In this document: positions 1 to 10,214 of the stretch, in pieces | Layout: each line of letters begins with the position of its first letter | Numbering within the stretch: the first letter of the stretch is position 1 | From: Polytrichum commune | Taxonomy: Eukaryota > Streptophyta > Polytrichopsida > Polytrichales > Polytrichaceae | Length of the DNA stretch: 64,000 nt | Direction of reading: 5' to 3' | Assembly (NCBI GenBank): GCA_950295325.1 | Contig: OX485808.1 | Location: 17,132,527-17,196,526 of the forward strand | Translations under genes and position numbers: made by a program | Notes under the pieces: generated by a model | Seen by the model: the letters and a program-made list of their open reading frames with translations, nothing else | Told to the model about the DNA's origin: nothing | Database searches by the model: none

Positions 1-168
1 ATTATGTCCCAGAATTTCCCCAGACATTGAATTATGCCACAACCAGGGACATAGAGGAGGGGATCCTTATTATTTCTATATTTCTCATTTAGTGGTGTCC
101 GCCAACTTGGCCGCCACATGGAAGTGTTTCATTAGCACCCTTGAGGCAATACATTGCCGGAGAATGAC

Positions 169-481
169 TAAGGTAGGAGCACCTTAAACCAGGACAATGC
201 CCAAAACCAACAAGCTTGAAATCTTGCATACTAAATACATGTCCATTTTTTAGAGTGTTCACCATGTGAACATCATACCTCCCCCCCCCCCAAACGGTTT
301 TTGATGCCAACACAGTTTTCACTTTGAAACATTGTATTTATTTCAATATTGCAGAAAAAAAAACTTGCAATACACATGGTCTCTCTTCTTTTACACATCA
401 GAGTCTTTGTTTTTTGGTTCATACAACAACCACATGTATGTCACATACCTTAACTTCTCGGTTTAAGGAACTCCTACCTTA
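169..481. mobile_element. MITE, family A copy 1 (TA-flanked, about 309 bp)
   Basis: The element proper runs 171-479 and is flanked by TA at 169-170 and 480-481. Its ends are inverted copies: AGGTAGGAGCACCTTAA on the left and, read in reverse complement, AGGTAGGAGTTCCTTAAA on the right. A second copy lies in the opposite orientation at 29508-29815 and shares internal sequence, including an 'AAATCTTGCAT' block and a poly-C run near the middle. The TA target and short inverted ends point to a Tc1/mariner (Stowaway-like) non-autonomous element. It has no coding capacity. Confidence 0.7.
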
Positions 482-977
482 ACACGACTATGACGGTACT
501 TCACGTTCTTTTGGTTTTGTTATTTTTTATTTTAAATATGGGTCTAGAAGACTCCGCTTTACCTTTCAATTTTGCTCTTATCTTGAGGAATATCATTATT
601 TCGTACTTTGGGATTCACACTGACCTTTGCGTGCGACTGCCACTGTCGATTTGGAAATTCGACTTTTGTGTGAACGGCAACAACTTCTTCAAAATTTTAA
701 ATGAAACACGAGTTCAACGAAATAGTACACACACACACACACTCGTGTATGCTATATAAAATGATATTGATGGGGTCAAAGTTGAATCGCCATCATAGCT
801 CACAAAGTCGACATGAATAATCATCTCGACTATGGCTCCGACTTCGTAACTTGTTGAAACGGACCCCTGCTGGCGGCCATTTCGTGCCAAGTCGATGTGA
901 ATGGCCTCCATGTGTAACAGGCAGAAGTGAGATGTGGAGTGTTGCCAGTGTCCGGGGGAGATTTTTGGGCATAATAA
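482..977. other. Intergenic, no gene seen
   Basis: AT-rich sequence with a short (CA)n microsatellite near 728-742. The ORFs here are short and match nothing I recognise. A stretch around 948-977 (GGGGGAGATTTTTGGGC) resembles the start of dispersed repeat R1 seen at 2345 and 41130. Confidence 0.5.
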
Positions 978-1188
978 GGTAGAAATACCATTGGTCCGAG
1001 ATGACCTTAAACTACCAGATGATGGTGGAGAGATACCCAAATCTCAAGGAAGAGGTTGGCGGAACTTCGAATCCCAACTGTGAAATCTCCTCTCTACTTA
1101 ACGGAAATCTTGCCAGGTGGTCAACTGCCTCATGTGCTTTGGCGTTGGCCTGTCGGCCTTTTGTCTCAAAAAAAAAAGGTAGAAATAC
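978..1188 (+). mobile_element. tRNA-type SINE, copy 1, with 11-bp target duplication
   Basis: The body runs 989-1177 and is bracketed by GGTAGAAATAC at 978-988 and again at 1178-1188, a perfect 11-bp duplication. A pol III box-B-like motif (ACTTCGAATCC) sits at 1064-1074. The 3' end carries TTGGCGTTGGCCTGTCGG followed by CTTTTGTCTC and an A-run. A second copy of the body lies at 29878-30047. The 3' tail closely matches the 3' end of the LINE at 22722-22757, so the SINE probably borrowed that LINE's machinery. No protein is encoded; the small ORFs on both strands here are incidental. Confidence 0.75.
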
Positions 1189-1603
1189 TATAACCCATGA
1201 AAATGAGGTGATTGGCATCGAAGATTTGGTCTGACAATCATGACATAATTTTCCAAGATAGACAAGAAGAATTCATGAAGAATGCAAGTTGTTTCATATT
1301 TTTTTGCCTTGTACACAAAATTTCACAATTTTTCAAAGTGGAAAGTTTGTCCAACCCCCTACTCGTTCACTAGATTCTCCCTACACCGAACATGGTACTC
1401 CGCATTTTCATAGAGAGAATCGCCTATATCGGTTACCTCATGAGTACATCAACACTTGACTCCCATTGGTTGCACTGAGTGTGCACGCATTGAAGTTGCC
1501 GCCGAGCGATGATCTGTTTCAGAACTGGCACTTCACCATTATGACGGCGGTCTAGTGCACGGCTAGAGGGTAGTTAACTGCTTATGGTATTTCTACCTTA
1601 ATC
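1189..1603. other. Intergenic, nothing recognised
   Basis: No ORF of note, no clear repeat boundary and no RNA gene seen. Confidence 0.4.
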
Positions 1604-1790
1604 GGTCAAGGTCCTGGTGTTTCCAACTCCAACCGCTTCCATGTTGACGTCTTTCGGATTTTCTTTATTATTTTTGAGGTGTATTCTCTAGATTCCCCCA
1701 ACATGATCGGTAATATTCTTGAAGTCTTGAACTCCAACCAGTTTTTTCTCAAACTCAACTGGTTCCTCTGTAATGAATGCTCAGTTCTCC
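1604..1790 (+). repeat. Dispersed repeat R1, copy
   Basis: About 190 bp that recurs, diverged, at 2345-2430, 3190-3400 (inverted), 26700-26850, 41130-41240 and 41385-41515. Shared landmarks are a 'GTTTCCAA.TCCAACC' block, then 'CATGT', then a 'TTTCTTTA' block, then 'GAGGTATATTC'. It is probably a fragment of a transposon whose coding part is absent from this window. Confidence 0.55.
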
Positions 1791-1801
1791 CCACTCACTG
1801 A

Positions 1802-2302
1802 GGGCCACTTCACACATGAGCCAAGAGCCGTGACCATGAAGTTGTGAGAGCCCAAAAGAAAGTGTCCCAAGGCTGTCCCAACACACCTCCAAAATCATGT
1901 AGTGTGGTCACGGACCCTCAAGTGGAGTGTGAAGTCATATGTGACCGGGCCCTCAACCAAATGCTATTTCAATGAATTGTTGTTCATGCGGGTCCTCGCG
2001 CTTGATAAGATAGAATATAACCAACGGTTGTGAGCGTTTGGAGTGCCATGGTCTCCCGGTTTTGTGTTAGGCCTACCTCCAAGAGATGGTTTTTGAGAAT
2101 GGTCCAAGTGACCATGAAACATGATCCATTCGATGTCATGTAGGAATCCAAGTAGACTTGACATCCATCTTGCATTCATATACTCCATTGGTCCCTCAAG
2201 CATAGTGTGAAGCGAACTTGGACTGGCTCCGCCTTTTCCACCATTGAGAGTGCTTGAAGTGTTAATGGTCAAAGGCTCTCAGTCTCATGTGTGAAGTGGC
2301 CC
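1802..2302. mobile_element. Harbinger-type MITE, copy 1 (501 bp)
   Basis: The ends are a near-perfect 19-bp inverted repeat, GGGCCACTTCACACATGAG. The flanks are TGA on the left and CGA on the right, a decayed 3-bp duplication. Related copies at 30086-30584 and 37421-38005 have clean TAA duplications, which is the PIF/Harbinger signature. Internal sequence matches the 30.1-kb copy in inverted orientation, around the AATGCTATTTCAATGA segment. The short ORFs inside are not credible genes. Confidence 0.75.
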
Positions 2303-2344
2303 CGAGTGTTACCCGCATAAACTTGGTGAATTTAAGCTTTGGAA

Positions 2345-2430
2345 AGCAGAGTTTGGGGAGATTTTTGGACACAATCGGCTGGGATTCTAGTGTTCCAATA
2401 TCAACCGGTTACATGTCATAACATTATTCA
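2345..2430 (+). repeat. Dispersed repeat R1, partial copy
   Basis: Begins TTTGGGGAGATTTTTGGAC and runs through a 'GTTCCAATATCAACCGGTTAC' type block to ACATTATTC. It aligns with 41130-41240. Confidence 0.5.
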
Positions 2431-3189
2431 AATCCGTAGCAAGTGTTTTGTGGGACTCACGGTATTCTACAAAATGTTCTTCACATGCAGTATGTAACTA
2501 GCTGCAAGATCTCCATGTTCATCATTGGGAAAGGTCTACCATCTCGTGGATTCAACTAGTGTCTCGTTTTGAGAGTTGAGGCTTCCAATCTCTTCAGACA
2601 TTGTTGGTGATACTTTTCTAAGGTTTTATACTAGTTCAACATATTATTAAGTATTACATCTTGAACAAGGGTATGGTTACACTAGTGACCAATGACCATC
2701 ACCATCACTTTTCAAAATCTCTCATTTGTTTAGAAATAAGTGGGAGTTCCCCTACATTTGACACAAGGTCACCTAATATGAGAAGTGACCATGGGTGAGC
2801 ATGTCAAAAAATGGTTGTGAAAGTGACATGAAATTTATATGTCTAGAGATGGATAATATTTGGTGATCACCTAGATTTTATGACAAGAGAACCCAAATAG
2901 CCAGTAAATTTTAGCCATTTTTATTTACATATATGTCTATTTTCAGTTTGGGTTGTTTTTTAATTCTCAAAGACACTATGTCATAGTCTTAGTCCTCTTT
3001 ACAGTATGTCATGTGACCAAGACTTTTAGAAAGTGATGTGGATTTCTTGTGGTCATAGTCATGATCGTGGTCATGAAAACAATTCCTTTCCTAGATTCGA
3101 AAGATCCTTAGATGTAAGGAAGTTGTGATTGCTCAATATTGAAATCTATGAGCAGGGAGGTCCGACTATTAGGTACAGAAGGGCCGCTC
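2431..3189. other. Intergenic, nothing recognised
   Basis: AT-rich, stop-filled on both strands, with no clear terminal repeats. Confidence 0.4.
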
Positions 3190-3400
3190 GAGTTTGAGAA
3201 ATAATTGGTTCAAAGTCAATACTTTATGCAAATCGTCAATATTTTTAGAGATTTTTTATAGAATATACTTTATTCAATTGAGAAAGACAATCCAAAAGAT
3301 ATCAACATGTAACCGGTTGGACTTGGAAACACTTGAATCTCGACTCATTTCATCCAAAATCTTTCCGGACACTAGAGTTATTCTTTAACTCAATTTCAGT
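3190..3400 (-). repeat. Dispersed repeat R1, inverted copy
   Basis: Its reverse complement reproduces the R1 order: 'AGTGTTTCCAAGTCCAACC', then 'GGTTACATGTTG', then 'CTTTTGGATTGTCTTT', then an AGTATATTC block. Confidence 0.5.
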
Positions 3401-3411
3401 TTTTGTTGGGA

Positions 3412-3684
3412 GTTGGTTGTTTTGCATACACATCTCTTCATATTTAGTAAGTTTTGGTGCATGCTTGGAGGTGGTGTGGAGGTTCGTACAAGGAACTTTT
3501 TATATCGGTTCATTGAGGGTCAAACTCATTTTAGCATTTTGGCATGCCAAGAGGTGCTAAAATGAGTTTGGTCCCTAATGAACCAATATAGAATGTTCAT
3601 TGTTCAAACCGCCACACTGATTCCCAGCATGCATGCACCAAAACTTTAGCAAACATGGAATGTATTGTATGCAAAACCACCAAC
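3412..3684. repeat. Long imperfect foldback (about 273 bp)
   Basis: Two arms of roughly 125 bp pair around a short centre near 3540-3552. The outermost pairing is GTTGGTTGTTTTGCATAC at 3412-3429 with GTATGCAAAACCACCAAC at 3667-3684. The inner pairing joins CAAACTCATTTTAGCA (3521-3536) with TGCTAAAATGAGTTTG (3555-3570). No target duplication is obvious. It could be a foldback MITE or a hairpin locus giving small RNAs. Confidence 0.6.
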
Positions 3685-3699
3685 GCCTAACCAAATCTT

Positions 3700-4360
3700 G
3701 GGTTGAGTTGAAGGATAACTCTACTGACTTATATACTTACATGAGAATATTTTGGGTTTTTAAGTTTGAAAATCAAATGTCTATTCTATGCTTATCGATT
3801 GTGTGGTGGGTGTCTCACATACTATACTTGAAGTGCTATGTTCTTTGTTGAAAAATATTTTATTTAGGTGTTGAGGCCTTAAAGGGTCACTTTGAGAATT
3901 TTTTCTATCTCAAGAAGGTTATTGGATTGAAATTTAGTTTTTAATTCCATAGATTATAAAATCTACAAAGTCTAGAGAAAAAAATTCAAAAAAATTATGA
4001 ATTTATGTGAAACCTACAAAAATTCGCAAAGTTGTCTTAAGGAAAGAGCCTTTTAGTGTCCACTAGGGGGGGATTTATTGATGTTGGATTGCTAAGTGAT
4101 AATCACTCCAAAATCAACCCTAGTACGGGTGAGGATCTTTTATTTAATGAAAGTGTTGTCCCCTTTTGGGGATCACTTCTTACACCGCCTCGTTAAGCGG
4201 ATAGAGCACTGATTAGCCATTGTGATTGGCCAAAGTTGGTGCTCTTCTAAAAGTGCTTTTGCCTCCTTACACCGCTAACATGATTGGCCGAAGTGGTGTT
4301 ATTTTATACTTAATGCCGCATTAGATTAAACGCTTTTAACAACAACGTGCTCGAGTGGGT
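3700..4360. other. Intergenic, nothing recognised
   Basis: Mixed-composition DNA with an A-rich tract near 3975-4000. No gene signature. Confidence 0.4.
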
Positions 4361-4364
4361 CGGG

Positions 4365-4760
4365 TTGGTGACCATATGAGACTCAAAGGGGAGGCCCCAT
4401 TCGTTTGAAAACGCCGGTTTGAAACGAAATTTGGTAAGCCATGGAGTATTTTGTCCTTGACATGTGCCTAACTTCAAGGAGTTTGGTTGCAAGGTTGATC
4501 CTTCTTTTCTTGAGGAGAATTGTCCATTTTCAACTTTGATCCAAGGCAATATTTTTGGATGTTTTTGCAAGGCTTAAAGCTTCCATTTTCGATCAAAGTT
4601 GGAAATGGATGGTTTAAGCCAAAATAAGGACAAACCTTGAAACCAAGCTCCTTGAAGTTAGGCACATGTGAATGCCAACATACTTTACCTTGGCCTACCA
4701 AACTCCATTTCAAAACCAACATTTTCAAATGCATGTGGCCTCCCCTTCATAAGTGACCAA
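4365..4760. repeat. Long foldback element (about 396 bp)
   Basis: The left arm starts TTGGTGACCATATGA (4365-4379) and pairs with TCATAAGTGACCAA (4747-4760). Pairing continues inward through AGGGGAGGCC / GGCCTCCCCT and GTGCCTAACTTCAAGGAG / CTCCTTGAAGTTAGGCAC. The two short - strand ORFs here are arms of the same palindrome read through. It behaves as a non-autonomous foldback element. Confidence 0.65.
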
Positions 4761-4788
4761 GAACAAGTAACACAAATCATCTTCATAA

Positions 4789-6637
4789 TGTAGTTCCGGA
4801 AAGCAAGTATTGTTCTCCATTTTTAATATGACACGTTTGGTTGCTCAATAAAGTGTCGTATTATGTGAATGTCATATTTTTGTTAATATGATAGTTTGGC
4901 CTCAAATGCCATACCATCAAGAATTTCAAGAGAATGGCCTTTTCAATGTAATAAGTAATTTTGTATATACAATGAAGATACATAAGTATGAAAGAATTTG
5001 TTATTGAAAAAAATGCTCACAATGTTATGCAATATGCAGTTTAAAAAATAAAATAGACCCATGACAATGTCTTCACCATATCACACACTACGAAAGTATG
5101 GATCTAATGTCTTCTAATGATGTTTGTTCATGTTGGAAATTGACATCTTGTTCAATATATTCATAAAAGACTGCATGCTCATCACATCTACAACTAGAAA
5201 CCTTGAAAAATGCTCCACTACAAAATTTGATAATAATTGGGCATACTCATGGGCTCGAAGAATCTTGACTATTGATGTTGGTTGGTCATCCACATCATTC
5301 TCCTCCATTGGCTCCTATTTCAAATCCAAACCCAAATGGACTTCTCTACCCCATGCCAAGTCCACCAACTTAGACATATTGTACACTGCATAAACAATTT
5401 CCTCCAACTGCACAAATTCTTCAATAGGCGTTTGTAAACTTCCAAGATTCAAAAGATGAAATGATACTTGCCATTTCATTTGTTGTTTCTTTCATTTTGA
5501 ATTTCTCACATTCATCATCCATGGCAAATTCAGCACTCCACTATGTACGTAAAATTTTGGATGTCCTTTAGTTGTTTTGTATGAGTTGGGGATTCATCTC
5601 TCTCCATATTTAAATGCTCCACTTGATAGCATGCCTTACGTTAGGCACTATCATCCTCAAGTCTTGGTGAGTAGCGAAAGAATCAAAATGAGAGAGAACC
5701 CATTCCAAAAGCTTCTTCTTACACTGAATTTTGAATGAAGCAAATATTCCATGATCCAAAGGTTGTATCACCCTTGTAAAATTAGGTGGTAAGAAAGCAT
5801 TAGTAATACTTCTTAAATGTTGAAAAACCAATTGACTCACCACTACCAACATGCTTAAAGGAACAAATTGTAGAGTTGTCCATAATGTACATTAAGGCTC
5901 ATCAACCAACTCTCAAAGCATTCACTCATTTACAACGTTGCCAAGTTAAACATACAATTCACAGGTGATGCATTATTGCTAACTCTCTTGTGCCATCCAT
6001 GGAATATCTTCATTGTGTGACCTAGTCCTTCCCCAGACCCTTAAAAAATCTCTTTAAAAAGTTGTCAGCTTTGCATTTACCGGTTGCACCACAAGCGCAA
6101 CATTGAACCTCCAAAAATATTGAGGAGGCAAGGATGGCAACAATGCTCATGAGCAACCTACATCTCTCGCACCTCAAATTGATTCATTCAATTACAGTGC
6201 TCGCCGCATCCCCAATCCAAAGACCAATCTCAACAACTATAGTCCCTAAACCCTTCAACCTCCACCCAAATCCAAAGATTCAAAAGTGCAACATCTATTT
6301 TGAAACCATAGTTCAAAATAAGTAACTTGAGTTAAGTTAAGTTCAGTCAACCCACTGATGAATCCATTATGTACTTGGAACAACTCCCTAATCCCAAGAT
6401 GAAATGGATCCCACCACTTATGCACATTAATTACCTCCATTCTTTAACGAATTGGGCCTTAAAGAGTCGTATAATGAGCGTCGTAGTTGTAATATAGAGG
6501 TACATTAACACCAAAAAGTTTGGTCAACGGAAAATGCCTCATGTAATTGAGGCGTCGTATTGTTGAGTGTTGTACTATCAAGTGTCATATTATCTAGTGT
6601 TTGTACTAGCAAGTGTCATACTATTGAGGTGAGACTG
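4789..6637 (-). mobile_element. Decayed pogo/Tigger-type DNA transposon (approximate bounds)
   Basis: The right end, read on the - strand, is CAGTCTCACCTCAATAG ending at 6637. It resembles the CAGTCCACCCTC end of the pogo element at 36233. Subterminal copies of a GTGTCATATTAT-like motif occur near the left (4830-4900) and right (6545-6620) sides. Between them lies a degraded DDE transposase on the - strand (separate entry). The left end near 4789 is uncertain and no clean TA duplication is visible. Confidence 0.5.
5114..6120 (-). pseudogene. pogo/Tigger-type DDE transposase, broken
   Basis: Read on the - strand, the fragment from 5852 to 5610 contains FLPPNFTRVIQPLDHGI followed by a KKLLEWVL segment. 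This is the conserved block around the last catalytic part of DDE_1 (Tigger/jerky/CENP-B-like) transposases, where the family normally reads LPPNTT..IQPLD.GI. Downstream on the same strand, 5308-5114 encodes an acidic start (EENDVDD), a stretch of alternating hydrophobics, then SFMNILNKMSISN, matching the variable C-terminal tail of the family. Upstream, 5880-6120 gives disconnected pieces such as CCACGATGKCK and WLMSLNVHYG separated by stops. Several frameshifts and stops mean it is dead. A pogo-type C-terminus also survives at 36395-36800, on the + strand of a different element. Confidence 0.65.
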
Positions 6638-6717
6638 TGTTGTCAATTAGCCTCCGGATCCAGCCCAAAAGAAATGTCACTAAGATGAGAATAATCTACA
6701 AGTAGGAAACATATATA

Positions 6718-6870
6718 ATGTGCTGACAAGAGAAAATAGGGTTTTGGCCAATGGATGAACTCATCCATCATCCATGACAATATTTGTTCACTTATTTATA
6801 AGAAGTTGCATCCGAAAAGTTACCGAAGTGGCACAAAATACCATATGACACTAAATATCATATGATATTT
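6718..6870 (-). repeat. Dispersed repeat shared with 23464-23610
   Basis: The segment with TTGGCCAATGGATGAACTC, ATCCATGACAATATTTG and ACCATATGACACTAAATA recurs as a near-identical reverse complement at 23464-23610. A shorter match is at 31500-31580. No coding potential. Confidence 0.65.
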
Positions 6871-7116
6871 GGTGTAGTGATGTGCCAATCCCCAAGTCTT
6901 ATCAAACCACTCAAAGAGTGACATGTTGTCATTAGATGGGGTCAGCTCAATCTTCCTAAGCTTTCTGACCATATTTGTTACAGTGTCACCAGGCGATGTT
7001 GCCTATATGTTTGACTCAACTCCATTGACAAGATTAAATGTCAATATCTTAGGCTCGTGAATAGGAAATTCAATTTAAATTTATAGTAAATTACTTTCAT
7101 AGCTTCAATCTTGTCA

Positions 7117-7283
7117 CATAACATTATTCTAATCCATAAGAGTGTTCTATGGGACTAACATTATTCCACATAGTATTCCCGGATATTCCCCACATTCAAA
7201 TTGAACGTGGGAAATATCTGAGAATACTACATGGAATACTGTCAGTCCCACAAAACATTGTTATGGCACTGAATAATATTATG
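7117..7283. repeat. Foldback MITE-like hairpin (167 bp)
   Basis: CATAACATTATTC at 7117-7129 pairs with GAATAATATTATG at 7271-7283. Pairing continues inward to a centre near 7197 (ACATTCAAATTGAACGT). The terminal ATAACATTATT motif also appears at other sites in the window (2417, 41102, 41380, 56235). Confidence 0.6.
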
Positions 7284-7299
7284 CAATGGAGTCGAGTTG

Positions 7300-10200
7300 A
7301 ACATATCATATTGTGATGGTTTGATAGGTTCTAGCTAATGGGCTGAGGAAGGGGTGAAGTTTCATTACACCCCATCATGAGAAGTGCTCATAGACTCCTT
7401 AGAGTTTTGCTCGTTGTATTGTTGCTAAGTTATTGTGCTCTTCCCTTTCTTTACTTTTATGCAATTTTTGACTTACATGCTATGGATAAAAACATGTTTC
7501 ATGACTTTCTCATTGGAAAATGAAAGTGGAATTTATATTTAATAAAGGTCTATTTGATTCATGATTTAGATTTTGTATGATATGTGGTGGAGGCATTTAT
7601 CACGCTAAATTGAGAAGCTTCGTATTCGTACATCACTTAGCTCAAGTAGAATGCCATTGAATGCATTCACGATACCCTCCTCCAACTGCAAAGTTGAAAT
7701 CCATATGTAAAACTTATTGTCAACTCACGATTCGAACAATAATCAAGTCCAAATAATATTAATCACATACGATTATGAATATGTAAAATTCATGAAATTA
7801 CTTGCGCCTACATAGATTCTTCTAGCAACCAAGTGTCAAGGTGATTAAATCTCAAGTTAGATGATGGAAACACACCGACATAAGTGATAGATGATTTCCA
7901 CTACCTTAACCATTTCAATTTGTAATTGCCGTCCATAGGAGTTGTTGCAATCTTTTGGAATTTCTCCAATGTCACTTTTGGTTTAGGTTTGGAGCTCCAA
8001 CATGTATTTATTTGAGGAACAATTAATTCAACCAATGAACATGAAAAAATCAATGTAAATCATGAAATTAAACGTGGGTTGCAATGGCTCACCTCTTTGA
8101 CAAAATCATCACCATTTGGTGGATCCACCACCGCAAGGAGAGTATCAAACTCCTTAGACCTACAAGCTCTATGTTTTCCTCACGGCAAGTTGCATAGCCT
8201 CTAATTCAAGCTTAAGAGGTATTTTGTCCACCGGTCCTTTGTCTATGTAATCATGACATGCCTCCATCAATGATTGTGGTTAGGTTTTTTGTTTGGGCTC
8301 AATTGAACAAAACACACAAGGAAGGCTAAATAAGCGTCAGATTGTGGCTCTAAATGTCATTGATAGGTTGATTAATAGAGCACAATGAATTATAAGTAAG
8401 ACTTGGGTGCCAAAAGCTATATTGGACTTTGTCTGGTGTGATCTTTACAAGGAAAGGTGGGATTAAAAGGTGGATTACAAGGGTCCACTTGTGAGTTTCC
8501 AAAACTTTTGTCCACAACATGTTAGGGAAGTGCCAAAAAAAATTGTCCGTTCCTTGACTTTTAGATAATTTTAATTATAAATCACAATGGTCCCGAATTA
8601 TTTAAATGGTATTTAGTTGTGGCAATAATCCAAACCATGGTCTTGGACAAGAGTCCATAATTGTCACATTAGTAACCAAAGTTCATTGATTAATTAATTA
8701 AAGTTTGCTTCACATTAAAGTAAACTTTCTTGTTCACCTTTGGTAACTCTGCCATTGGTATAGATGCCTTGTCCTTTCACATGTACATGGTCTTGCTACA
8801 CTTCCTATTCCTCACCTCTTCATCTTCAAAAGGCAATGGACTTATTGTTGGCTATGGCTTCCCTTCCTTGGTCAAAACCTCTTGGATTATGGTCATTCTC
8901 AAGCTCACACTAACTGTAAATGTCAGGTAATGAATCTCTTGACCATGGTTCTTAATAAAATCTGAATTAGTTGGTACATGTTTCACAATAGATTTCTCAC
9001 CTGAAAATAACACATAGCACAGAGCTTCACACCATGACTCTTCCCTTTGCTCAAACTATTGCGTTCACATTTAATTCTTTAATGATTTGACTACTCTCTT
9101 TGCAAGAATCAATAATTTAAATAATCCAATTTGTTCAAAACAAATTGTCACCCACAATCACAACTCAAAGGTTGTTCTGGTTCAAATGCAATCTTCACAT
9201 CCATTCACCTCAAATGATTGTTTCAATCAATTCGACTTATAATCATTCGATTACTCTCTCATAGAAATAAGATGTATAAGCATTTCACTCACAAGACAAT
9301 TTGTCATAATCATACTTGGTTCCACACATGACAAGTGGACACACAATCACAATGCAAAAAATTATTCACTCATCGTCATGGACTTTACAACTCACTGATT
9401 TATTTCATACTATGGCCCATATGATATTCATAGTACAAATCATCCATTCCTTTACACAAATGGTTAGTCAATTCATATGAGACAATTTACCCATCATAGA
9501 CACAACGTGGAATTGCTAAATGGCCATACACAATCTCCACTCATAACTAGTCTCATTAGTTTCAAGGTTTCACTCCCAAATCTCTCGATCATAGTCTATG
9601 GTAATAATCCAATTTCCAATACAAGATATCCTCTTGTTTCCCAAGGACAAAAAAACCTTCAAGATTTAGAAGGTAGAGCATTATATTGCTCGTACTTAAT
9701 AAAAATGTAATGGAAGAGGCATAAGAAACAATAAGGTTAGAATAAGGCTACAACGCTAGTCCAAGGAGAGATAAGAGTTATCCCATATTGTTTGTATGGA
9801 CCAAAGAAAAGAAGAAAAGCAACAAAAGGCAATGCAAAGAGAGTATGAGACCATCTCACTCCAAGCATTGTTCATATAACTTTGTGCATGTGTATATGCT
9901 TGTCCAATCTCATCTCTAGTCCTATCGACTTCCAATACAAGACTATTTGTCAGCCGAATCATAATTCAAAAGACCATTCTTCATCAACCACTAGCTTCAC
10001 ACCTTAATATTCACTTAGACAATAATAGGACTCAAACTTTCAACTCAATTCCTCTGCTCTTTTCCCAAGAGTCAACACAATTGCCTAGGCAAACATATCA
10101 AGCAAATGGTCACAACCAAATGAAAATCACAAGGGACCAATTCACCGAGAACATGGCTTCACACCCAATCAATCCAATTAGACTGTAGGGAGCAATCACG
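7300..10200. other. Long gene-free AT-rich stretch
   Basis: About 2.9 kb with only short random ORFs on both strands. I see no domain, tRNA, terminal repeat or microsatellite that I would defend. Confidence 0.45.
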
Positions 10201-10214
10201 GTCAAGTATGCGGA

